The notes beneath the pieces were generated by a model. It saw only the letters and a program-made list of their open reading frames with translations. It was not told the DNA's origin and did not search any database. Both the position numbers and the translations under genes were made by a program. This document shows, in pieces, positions 7,134 to 13,600 of a stretch of 13,600 nucleotides of DNA. Each line of letters starts with the position of its first letter. Positions within the stretch are counted from its first letter, which is position 1. The stretch is from Treponema sp. (GTDB lineage Bacteria > Spirochaetota > Spirochaetia > Treponematales > Treponemataceae): positions 1 to 13,600 of the forward strand of contig JAGABO010000219.1 in NCBI GenBank assembly GCA_017614655.1. Reading direction: 5' to 3'.

Positions 7134-7162
7134 ATGACACAAATTAAAAAAAATGATACACT
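7134..7162 (+). promoter_or_regulatory. Ammonia-lyase gene promoter
   Basis: The -35 ATGACA (7134-7139, 5 of 6) and the -10 TACACT (7157-7162, 4 of 6) are 17 bp apart, with an extended TG before the -10. Transcription should begin near 7169, leaving a leader of about four bases before the ATG at 7173. The in-frame ATG at 7134 is part of the -35 box and so cannot be the start. Confidence 0.6.
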
Positions 7163-7172
7163 TTCTTCCATT

Positions 7173-8747
7173 ATGAAGACAATTAATGGAAATCAACTGA
7201 CCATAGAAGACGTATGCGATGTTGCACTTAAGAACGAAGAAGTAAAGCTCCCGGAAGAAAAGGGTTTCTGGGATACAATCGAAAAATCCCGCAAATTTCT
7301 TGAAGACTATATTGCAACAGGAGTTCCAACCTATGGTGTCACAACCGATTTCGGAGACAGCTGCCATAATCAGATTTCTGTAGATAAAGCCGGAGAACTT
7401 CAGCGTGTTATCTGCACCTACCACGGAATCGGACTGGGACCAATGTTTGATCACGAAACTGCACGTGCAGTAGTTCTTGCACGCCTTAACGGAAACGTAA
7501 AGGGCGGCCATTCAGCAATAAGACCGGAACTTGCCCGCATGATGGTAACTCTTCTTAACAAGGACATCATCCCGGTAATTCCTCAGCTTGGTTCTGTAGG
7601 TGCTTCCGGCGACCTTACCCCGCTCAGTTACGTTGCAGCCGTAATCATGGGACAGCGCAGCGTTTACTATAAGGGAAAGATTATTCCGACAGCAGAAGCA
7701 TTCAAGGCAGAAGGAATCACTCCGCTTCCGATAGAAGCAAAAGAAGGCCTTGCAATCATGAACGGAACTTCCGTAATGACTGCAGTTGCTTCCCTTGCCT
7801 GGAAAAAAGCTGAACGCCTTGCAAAAATCTCTGACTTTCTTACAGCCGTTACTTCCGAAATTACACGCGGAAAAGACACGCCTTTCGTTGCAAAAGTAAG
7901 CGAAATAAAAAATCATAAGGGACAGTGCGAATCAGCAGCATACGTGTACAACATCATCAAGGATTCAAAACGCGTATGGAAATACGAAGACTTCCTTAAA
8001 AAGCAGATAGAAAAACTCGACGGAAAAAGTTTCGTAGCTCAGACTAACAAGATTCAGGACAGATACTCCATCCGCTGTGCCCCGCAGATTACAGGCGTTT
8101 ACCGCGACACGCTGCGCTTTGCACGCGACCTTATCACCGAGGAACTTAACAGTGCAAACGACAATCCGCTTGTAGATATTGATGCAATGCGCCTTTACAA
8201 CACCGGTAACTTCTACGGCGGACACATCTGTGCTGCCTGCGATTACATGCGCACTGCCCTTGCAAACATTGCAGACTTAAGCGACAAACAGGCAGAAGTC
8301 ATCATCGACGGAAAGTTCAACGGACTTACAGAAAACCTTATTCCGTTTACTCCTGCAGACCATCCGCGCGCCGGCCTCCGCTTAGGCTTCAAGGCAGCCC
8401 AGATTACAATCAGTGCAATCCGCGGCGAAGTTGCAACCTACTGTTTCCCCGTAAGCCTTACAAGTGCACCTACCGAAGCCTTAAATCAGGATAAGGTAAG
8501 CATGGGAACTATTTCTGCACGCAAATGGGCAGAACAGATTGAACTGGTGTTCCTTCAGTTTGCAACCCACCTTCTTGCAGCAATGCAGGCAGTTGATCTT
8601 GCGGGCAAAGAAGATTTTGCACCGTTTACAAAGAAGGTCCATGCAGAAGTTCGTAAAATGAGCGCTTTTGTAGAAGACGACCGAGAGCTTGATCATGATG
8701 CCGAAAAAGTGGCTGAATGGTTAAAGACAACAGAACTATTTAACTAA
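7173..8747 (+). CDS. Aromatic amino acid ammonia-lyase, MIO family (histidine ammonia-lyase-like)
   Basis: Enzymes of this family remove ammonia from His, Tyr or Phe using a 4-methylideneimidazole-5-one made from an internal Ala-Ser-Gly. The 524-residue protein shows it clearly: GSVGASGDLTPLSYVA with A144-S145-G146, the catalytic tyrosine in TYGVTTDFG (Tyr54), NGTS (Asn197), QDRYSIRCAPQ (295-305) and GNFYGGH. The start MKTINGNQLT is typical of HutH, and homology-based annotation would probably call it histidine ammonia-lyase. Two specificity positions do not fit plain HutH: the SH pair reads YH (83-84), and the QEDHVSM motif reads NQDKVSMG (438-445), like PAL/TAL enzymes. The usual QDPYS is QDRYS. 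No other hut gene is near. Substrate is therefore open: Tyr, His or another aromatic amino acid. A single-gene unit with its own promoter and terminator. Confidence 0.92.
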   Translation: MKTINGNQLTIEDVCDVALKNEEVKLPEEKGFWDTIEKSRKFLEDYIATGVPTYGVTTDFGDSCHNQISVDKAGELQRVICTYHGIGLGPMFDHETARAVVLARLNGNVKGGHSAIRPELARMMVTLLNKDIIPVIPQLGSVGASGDLTPLSYVAAVIMGQRSVYYKGKIIPTAEAFKAEGITPLPIEAKEGLAIMNGTSVMTAVASLAWKKAERLAKISDFLTAVTSEITRGKDTPFVAKVSEIKNHKGQCESAAYVYNIIKDSKRVWKYEDFLKKQIEKLDGKSFVAQTNKIQDRYSIRCAPQITGVYRDTLRFARDLITEELNSANDNPLVDIDAMRLYNTGNFYGGHICAACDYMRTALANIADLSDKQAEVIIDGKFNGLTENLIPFTPADHPRAGLRLGFKAAQITISAIRGEVATYCFPVSLTSAPTEALNQDKVSMGTISARKWAEQIELVFLQFATHLLAAMQAVDLAGKEDFAPFTKKVHAEVRKMSAFVEDDRELDHDAEKVAEWLKTTELFN

Positions 8748-8754
8748 GCAGATG

Positions 8755-8783
8755 ACGGGTAGTTTTTACTACCCGTTTTTTTT
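8755..8783 (+). terminator. Rho-independent terminator of the ammonia-lyase gene
   Basis: ACGGGTAGT (8755-8763) and ACTACCCGT (8768-8776) form a perfect 9-bp stem with a TTTT loop, followed by an eight-base T run (8776-8783), eight bases after the TAA. Confidence 0.95.
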
Positions 8784-8797
8784 ATCTTCAATATAAA

Positions 8798-8828
8798 ATT
8801 TGTGGTAAATTACAAATTCGTGGTTTAT
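8798..8828 (+). repeat. Two direct repeats over the pilZ promoter, possible operator
   Basis: ATTTGTGGTAAAT (8798-8810) and ATTCGTGGTTTAT (8816-8828) agree at 10 of 13 positions and start 18 bp apart, one over the -35 region and one running into the -10 box. ATTTGT (8798-8803) also forms a dyad with ACAAAT (8812-8817). The arrangement suits a regulator binding two adjacent sites, but no binding protein can be named. Confidence 0.3.
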
Positions 8829-8831
8829 AAT
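8803..8831 (+). promoter_or_regulatory. pilZ-mcp operon promoter (leaderless arrangement)
   Basis: A perfect -10 TATAAT lies at 8826-8831, six bases before the ATG at 8838, with a poor -35 (TGGTAA, 8803-8808) at 17 bp. No Shine-Dalgarno sequence is present, so the transcript should start at the ATG. The weak -35 and the direct repeats over it suggest dependence on an activator (inference). Confidence 0.55.
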
Positions 8832-8837
8832 AAAAGA

Positions 8838-9677
8838 ATGAAGGAAACCACAGAGCAAAACATTTTTGGACAAAAGACATTTTTCATCGTTCCAGATTCG
8901 GAGATGATTCCTGAGGCTTATATTCAGGATTACCTTTGTCACGGCTATGAGTGTTACATAATCCCTGATGACAAATCCTTTCCAATAACTACAAAGGTTC
9001 AGACGATTGTTTCACTCTTTCCGGAGTCTCTTCTCATTTTCGACACCACTCAGACAATAAAGGGCATCGAATGGGAATCCTACATTCAGGAACTTCAGCA
9101 TGACTGCGGCGATAAAGTAAAAATCGGCGTGATCTATTCTGAAAAATGGGATGATAAACGTAAAACACATTTCAAATCCTGGTATTCAGATTACGCAAGA
9201 GTAGAAGGCGGGCTTATCGGGCTTGAACCTGGAAGCGTAAAAAACTTCGATGCCATAACGAAAATTCTTGTAAAGAATAAAGTTCTTGGACGACGAAAAG
9301 CTGTACGTGCAAACTGTCCTTCTAACTGCACTGTAAGTTTTACATATAATGGAAACCGCTTCTCCGGTTCTCTCGTGGATGTAAGCATAAGTCACTTCTG
9401 TACGGACATAGTACTGAATGGAACTGTTCTTCCAATTTATGAAAAGATTCCTGATGCTTCCGTTGTAATAAACGGAACCTGTTTTTCTTCGGATATCGTA
9501 CTTATTCTTAGACGAGAAGTAAACGGCAACACAAAGTGTATCTTTATGTTCATAAAAAATGGTGGACTTCCGGGACTTTCCGGTGAAAACGAAGAAGTAC
9601 TTTCTCCAATTATCTACAGTATAATTTCCAGACAATGTTCCGAAGCGATAAATAATGCGCTGAACGGTAATTCCTAA
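8838..9677 (+). CDS. PilZ-domain protein with an unassigned N-terminal domain
   Basis: PilZ domains bind the second messenger c-di-GMP and pass the signal to motility or surface functions. In the 279-residue product the PilZ part starts near 150 with the RxxxR motif in GRRKAVR (R153, R157). The second motif reads DVSISH (181-186), so the last glycine of the (D/N)xSxxG consensus is a histidine. Binding may be weakened or altered. The first 145 residues have alternating hydrophobic strands and helices (KTFFIVPD, ESLLIFDT, KVKIGVIYS), like a receiver-type fold, but no phosphorylation motif is seen. No signal peptide or membrane segment is visible, so it is cytoplasmic. The ATG at 8838 is chosen over a GTG at 8802, which lies upstream of the -10 box. 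The mcp gene follows 17 bases later in the same unit. Confidence 0.82.
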   Translation: MKETTEQNIFGQKTFFIVPDSEMIPEAYIQDYLCHGYECYIIPDDKSFPITTKVQTIVSLFPESLLIFDTTQTIKGIEWESYIQELQHDCGDKVKIGVIYSEKWDDKRKTHFKSWYSDYARVEGGLIGLEPGSVKNFDAITKILVKNKVLGRRKAVRANCPSNCTVSFTYNGNRFSGSLVDVSISHFCTDIVLNGTVLPIYEKIPDASVVINGTCFSSDIVLILRREVNGNTKCIFMFIKNGGLPGLSGENEEVLSPIIYSIISRQCSEAINNALNGNS

Positions 9678-9694
9678 AATAAAGAGGTAGCAAC

Positions 9695-11788
9695 ATGCAT
9701 AAGGGAAAGATAAATATCGGATTAAAAGGAAAAATCAACTTTGTTGTAATGCTCCTGATGATTATAAGTACATCGGCAATTGTTTATGTTGCCTACAAAA
9801 AATCATCAACAGAATTAAAGGCTGCGGTAGAAAAAGGAAACATTGACCTTATCAACGCAACGGAATCAAACATCCGCACAATTAATGAACTTGAATTTAA
9901 AATGCTTGAATCTCTTGCAAACCTTTCCTACATAAAAGATCCGAGCGTAGATCTTCATGACAAGTGGACCTTCGTAAACTCTGCTACAGGTGGAGCCAGC
10001 AAATATTACGGTCTCGGTTTCTTTAACGAAAAAGGCGTAGGTTATGCAACCACAGGAGTCTGGAGTGACCTTCATACCCGTGACTATATACGCACTGCAA
10101 TGAAAGGTGAACGAGGACTTCAGGACCCGGACTTCAGTAAAGTAAACGGTCATCTCTGTACATACTATGCCGTTCCTGTAAAAGCAAACAACGGTAAACA
10201 GATTGGAGTAATTACCGCTGTTGTAGATGCAACAGACCTTTGCCGTGTTGTTTCGCAGCTTACTGCAGGACGTGAATCACATCCTTTTGTTGTAAGCTGT
10301 GTTACCGGAAAATATGTTGCCCATTCAAAACAGATTCTTGTTGTAGAAGGAAACACAATAGAAGACGATGCAAGTCCTGATTTTCTCCCGATTATAAGCA
10401 AAATAAAAGACGGACTTACAAACTCTGAACTTTTCTATGACAGCAATGATGAAACAATGTATTCTGTTTCATATCAGCCTATACAGGGAACTTCCTGGGC
10501 TGTTGTCTGTATGGCTCCTTATTCAGACTTCTATGAAGGAATTACAGTTCTTCTTCAGATGCTCATAGCTATTGGTGCAGTTGCACTTTTAATTACGTTG
10601 TGTATTGGTCTTCTTGTTATTCATATTTCCATTAAACCTTTAAGCCGTGTAAACAAAGCTATTGCAACTGTTGCAACAGGACATGCAGACCTTACTCAGC
10701 GTCTTGAAGGAAACTCATCTGACGAAGTAGGACAGATTGTAAAAAGCTTTAACAGCTTTACCAATAAACTTCAGACTATCATTCTTGAACTTAAAGGTTC
10801 AAAAGAAGACCTCTTTACATACGGTGAAAAACTTTCCGAAATGGTTACCGAAAATGCTTCATCACGAAGTTTGATTCTCGATAACATTAAAAACGTAAAC
10901 GGAGAAATCGACACTCAGCACGAAGTTGTCAGCGGTACATCAACTGCAGCAGACAGAATTTCTTCTGCCGTAGAACAGCTGCGTATACTTATCCAGAAGC
11001 AGTCAGAAAGTGTTGAACAGGCTTCTACAACAGTTACTCAGATGATTGGAAACATTTCTTCCGTTTCTTCTTCTGTAGAAAAAATGGCCGTTGAATTTGA
11101 TCACCTCCATGAAGATGTAAACAACGGTGTTCTGAGACAGAAAGAAGTAAGTGAAAAAATTACTCAGATAGAAGATCAGTCAAAAATGCTTAATGATGCA
11201 AACAACGTTATTTCTTCTATCGCAGAACAGACAAACCTTCTTGCCATGAATGCCGCAATCGAAGCAGCACACGCAGGAGAGGCCGGAAAAGGATTCTCGG
11301 TTGTTGCAGACGAAATCAGAAAACTTTCGGAAAACTCTTCTGCACAGTCTCACAATATCGAAAGTCAGCTTAAGGCTATTCTTGGTTCTATCTCTGATGC
11401 AGTTAATTCTTCAAGTCTTTCTGACAAAGCATTCCAGTCTGTTATTCAGAATATCCGCGGAACAGGAAATCTTGTTCATCAAATCAAACTTGCAATGGAA
11501 GAACAGGAACAGGGTTCTAAGCAGATTGATGAAGCACTGAGCAACATGAACGAAGCAACAACGCAGGTTCACAGAGCTTCAAATGAAGTAGATACGGCAC
11601 GTCAGGAAATTCTTGCCGACATCCAGGATCTTACACATACTTCCGTAGCCGTAAAGGATCTTGTAACCCACATGGCAGGCGGAGTTAAACGAATTGAAGA
11701 TTCCGACGCCTCACTTCTTAACATCACGTCTTCGATGAGTGAATCCATCTACCGCATCGGAGCCCAGATCGACCAGTTCAAAGCATAA
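9695..11788 (+). CDS. Methyl-accepting chemotaxis protein with periplasmic Cache-type sensor
   Basis: This 697-residue receptor detects a ligand outside the cell and controls CheA and flagellar rotation. Order: TM1 (about 14-34), periplasmic sensor (about 35-283) with double-Cache features ([53 protein letters not shown]), TM2 (about 285-310), HAMP (about 310-365), then a long coiled signalling domain whose tip [20 protein letters not shown] (509-528), followed by [19 protein letters not shown], is diagnostic. There is no C-terminal CheR/CheB-docking pentapeptide: the protein ends DQFKA. An AGAGG ribosome site lies 8 bases before the ATG, in contrast to the leaderless first genes. Co-transcribed with the PilZ gene, so c-di-GMP and chemotaxis inputs may meet here. 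Ligand unknown. Dual Cache domains often bind amino acids or organic acids. Confidence 0.95.
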   Translation: MHKGKINIGLKGKINFVVMLLMIISTSAIVYVAYKKSSTELKAAVEKGNIDLINATESNIRTINELEFKMLESLANLSYIKDPSVDLHDKWTFVNSATGGASKYYGLGFFNEKGVGYATTGVWSDLHTRDYIRTAMKGERGLQDPDFSKVNGHLCTYYAVPVKANNGKQIGVITAVVDATDLCRVVSQLTAGRESHPFVVSCVTGKYVAHSKQILVVEGNTIEDDASPDFLPIISKIKDGLTNSELFYDSNDETMYSVSYQPIQGTSWAVVCMAPYSDFYEGITVLLQMLIAIGAVALLITLCIGLLVIHISIKPLSRVNKAIATVATGHADLTQRLEGNSSDEVGQIVKSFNSFTNKLQTIILELKGSKEDLFTYGEKLSEMVTENASSRSLILDNIKNVNGEIDTQHEVVSGTSTAADRISSAVEQLRILIQKQSESVEQASTTVTQMIGNISSVSSSVEKMAVEFDHLHEDVNNGVLRQKEVSEKITQIEDQSKMLNDANNVISSIAEQTNLLAMNAAIEAAHAGEAGKGFSVVADEIRKLSENSSAQSHNIESQLKAILGSISDAVNSSSLSDKAFQSVIQNIRGTGNLVHQIKLAMEEQEQGSKQIDEALSNMNEATTQVHRASNEVDTARQEILADIQDLTHTSVAVKDLVTHMAGGVKRIEDSDASLLNITSSMSESIYRIGAQIDQFKA

Positions 11789-11805
11789 CACAAACTGTAT
11801 ACAAG

Positions 11806-11845
11806 AACGGCTGCCTGATTTTTTTTCAGGCAGCCGTTTCTGTTT
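11806..11845. terminator. Strong hairpin terminator between convergent mcp and htpG
   Basis: AACGGCTGCCTGA (11806-11818) and TCAGGCAGCCGTT (11826-11838) form a perfect 13-bp stem with a seven-T loop, followed on the + strand by a T-rich TTTCTGTTT. It clearly serves mcp. It lies 11 bases past the htpG stop and could act for both directions, although the tail on the - strand is not T-rich. Confidence 0.88.
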
Positions 11846-11855
11846 AATGGTTTAT

Positions 11856-13600
11856 CTATGCAAGAAGTGCATTTACTGCGTTTACGAACGCAACCGGATC
11901 CTTGAGCTGTTCGCCCGAAACAAGAAGTGCCTGATCCAGAAGAACTTCGCTCACCTTGGAAACGAGGTCATCAGATACATCACCTTCGAGCTTCTTTACA
12001 ACAGCATGGTCTGCATTTACTTCGAGAATCGGTTTAACAAAATCGCCGGTTCCCTGTCCCATTGCCTTCATCATGCGTTCCATCTGAAGTGACGGGTCAT
12101 TTTCATCAATAACAATACATGACGGAGAATCAGAAAGTCTCTTGGAAAGAACAACGTCCTTTACACGGCCTTCAAGCGCCTTCTTGATTTTTTCCTGAAC
12201 AGGTTTAAAGGCTTCCTCCTTCTTCTTTGCTTCTTCCTTATCAACACCGAGTTCTTCATCACTTCCGGCACGGTTAACTGCCTTAAGTTCAAAGTCGCCG
12301 TATTTTCCGTAAGCCGGAATAACGATGTCATCGATTTCATCAGCACAGATAAGAACTTCAAAGCCCTTCTTCTTATATGCTTCAAGGAGCGGTGAAGAAC
12401 GCAGGTTCTTTTCGTCAGTTCCTGTAATGTAATAAATTGCCTTCTGACCTTCCTTCATGCGGGCAACATAATCTGCAAGACTTACCCACTTTCCGTCGCC
12501 GTCGCCTTCCGCAGCAGTACTCTTAAAGCGGATGATTGCTGCAATTTCGTCGCGGTTTGCATAATCAGAATAAAGTCCCTCTTTAAGCGGGCGGTTGTAG
12601 TTCTTTACAAATTCGTGCCACTTTTCAATCTTTGCTTTTTCTTCATCAGTCGGCTTTTCATTCTTAGAAAGCTTGTCTGCATCTTCGCCGAGCTTTTTAA
12701 ATTCACCGAGAAGCTTTTTAACAGACTGAGTTTTTATTGTTTCAAGAATTCTGTTCTGCTGAAGAATTTCGCGGCTTACGTTTAACGGCAGATCTTCTGA
12801 ATCAATAACACCGCGGACAAAACGAAGGTAGCTCGGCAAAAGCTCGCGGTCATCATCAGTAATAAACACGCGTTTAACGTAAAGCTTGACTCCGCTTTTG
12901 TAGTCTGCCTGATACATGTCGAACGGAGCAACCTTAGGAACATAGAACAGCGTCGTGTATTCCTGAGTTCCTTCTGCGTGAGTATGAATGTGCATGAGCG
13001 GATCCGTACCGTCATGAGCGATTGACTTGTAGAAAGTGTTGTAGTCTTCTTCCTTAAGCTCGCTCTTGTTTTTCTTCCAGAGTGCGCTTGCCGAATTTAC
13101 CTGCTCTACCTTGCTTTCGCTTCCTTCTGCCTTTCCGTCCTTGTCGTATTTTGTCTGCTCATAGTGAAGGTAAATCGGGAATGCAATGTGGTTTGAATAT
13201 TTCTTGATAAGCTCGTCAATCTTCCATCTTGATGCGTACTCTTTTGATTCATCATTAAGATGCATTTCGATTGCCGAACCGTAAGTTTCTGCCTTGTCAA
13301 AGCCGTACTTTTTTGCAGCTTCTGATGAAACGTCCAGCTCTTCGATTTCGTAAGCGTTTGTTCCGTCGCTAGACCAGTGCCATGCTTTTCCGTCACCGCC
13401 GGCCTTGCGTGTATATACGTCGATCTTGTTTGCAGCCATGAATGAGCTGTAGAATCCTACGCCGAACTGACCGATTAAGTCAGAGTTGTTGTTTCCGCTC
13501 TGTGAAAGCTGCCCGATGACTGCCTTTGTTCCGGAGCGTGCAATCGTACCGAGGTTGTCGCCAAGGTCCTTTTCGTCCATACCGATACCGCAGTCCTGAA
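11856..13600 (-). CDS. htpG: HtpG (Hsp90 family chaperone), N-terminus outside window
   Basis: HtpG is the bacterial Hsp90, a cytosolic ATP-driven dimeric chaperone. The gene enters at the window's right edge. The in-frame Met at 13580 is not the start, because codons before it read QDCGIGM, the ATP-binding DxGxGM motif of the family. About 75 N-terminal residues are therefore missing. Visible: the lid and ATPase parts LGTIARSGT and GQFGVGFYSSFMAA, the middle domain with FVRGVIDSEDLPLNVSREIL including the catalytic arginine, a Lys/Glu-rich linker (KEEAKKKEEAFKPV), and the dimerisation domain ending NALLA with a TAG stop (11856-11858). All key visible motifs are normal. It converges on mcp across a 67-bp spacer holding the shared terminator. 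The promoter lies outside the window. Confidence 0.97.
   Translation of the reverse strand, partial: QDCGIGMDEKDLGDNLGTIARSGTKAVIGQLSQSGNNNSDLIGQFGVGFYSSFMAANKIDVYTRKAGGDGKAWHWSSDGTNAYEIEELDVSSEAAKKYGFDKAETYGSAIEMHLNDESKEYASRWKIDELIKKYSNHIAFPIYLHYEQTKYDKDGKAEGSESKVEQVNSASALWKKNKSELKEEDYNTFYKSIAHDGTDPLMHIHTHAEGTQEYTTLFYVPKVAPFDMYQADYKSGVKLYVKRVFITDDDRELLPSYLRFVRGVIDSEDLPLNVSREILQQNRILETIKTQSVKKLLGEFKKLGEDADKLSKNEKPTDEEKAKIEKWHEFVKNYNRPLKEGLYSDYANRDEIAAIIRFKSTAAEGDGDGKWVSLADYVARMKEGQKAIYYITGTDEKNLRSSPLLEAYKKKGFEVLICADEIDDIVIPAYGKYGDFELKAVNRAGSDEELGVDKEEAKKKEEAFKPVQEKIKKALEGRVKDVVLSKRLSDSPSCIVIDENDPSLQMERMMKAMGQGTGDFVKPILEVNADHAVVKKLEGDVSDDLVSKVSEVLLDQALLVSGEQLKDPVAFVNAVNALLA

Noticed and set aside
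7087..7140. N-terminal extension of the EIIA frame up to 7140
   Set aside because: It runs through the promoter of the gene, and the family begins at MDLRTVL. Only the 7092 ATG is a realistic alternative.
7134..7172. Upstream ATG of the ammonia-lyase frame at 7134
   Set aside because: It lies in the -35 box, upstream of the likely transcription start. MKTINGNQ at 7173 is the family start.
7119..8696. Reading frames antisense to the ammonia-lyase gene
   Set aside because: They are Cys/Phe/Ser-rich mirror frames of a well-conserved enzyme, without ribosome sites or promoters.
8802..8837. GTG start for the PilZ frame at 8802
   Set aside because: It sits upstream of the TATAAT box, so it would not be in the transcript. 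ATG 8838 follows the pattern of neighbouring genes.
12161..13396. Alternative-frame reading frames inside htpG (for example 12161-12385, 12782-13015, 13106-13396)
   Set aside because: They are shadows of the htpG frame on the same strand, with no family signature or start signals.
11856..13580. HtpG taken as a complete 574-residue protein starting at 13580
   Set aside because: Codons upstream to the window edge continue the conserved ATP-binding motif, so the Met is internal and the gene is cut by the window.

Overview
The window looks like chromosomal DNA of a host-associated spirochaete, most probably a Treponema. This is inference from protein style: an LLSC-type lipobox, a PilZ-chemoreceptor pair, a lone PTS IIA protein, and AT-rich genes with many AAA/GAA codons. 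Genus and species cannot be fixed without a database search. Coding density is very high and no stretch over 300 bases lacks a gene. No RNA gene, insertion sequence, phage gene, CRISPR array or origin was seen.

Layout. (a) 1-445: end of a Lys/Ala/Pro-rich histone H1-like gene, interrupted by an in-frame TAA at 296-298. (b) 469-1797 (-): a divergent threonine synthase-like PLP enzyme, divergent from a TetR-family regulator at 1877-2533 (+). (c) 2530-6561 (-): one operon in the order YtfQ-like sugar-binding lipoprotein, YesM-type histidine kinase, YesN/AraC-type response regulator. No permease or ATPase accompanies it, so it reads as a sugar-sensing cassette. (d) 6640-7086 (-): a PtsN-type EIIA protein, back to back with an MIO-dependent aromatic amino acid ammonia-lyase at 7173-8747 (+). 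(e) 8838-11788 (+): a two-gene operon of a PilZ-domain protein and a methyl-accepting chemotaxis protein. (f) 11856-13600 (-): htpG (Hsp90), which lacks its N-terminus because the window ends.

Regulation. Strong intrinsic terminators follow the lyase, the EIIA gene and the chemoreceptor. The first gene of almost every transcription unit has a sigma70-like -10 box only 6-13 bases before its start codon and no Shine-Dalgarno sequence, whereas the downstream genes for the response regulator and the chemoreceptor have clear GAGG-type sites. The simplest reading is leaderless or near-leaderless mRNAs at the head of operons. This also corrects several starts: EIIA starts at 7086, the lyase at 7173, the PilZ protein at 8838 and ThrC at 1797.

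Points most worth a second look are the leaderless pattern, the permease-free binding protein/kinase/regulator cassette, the non-canonical active-site residues of the ammonia-lyase and the threonine synthase homologue, the degenerate PilZ motif next to a chemoreceptor, and the nonsense codon in the histone-like gene.
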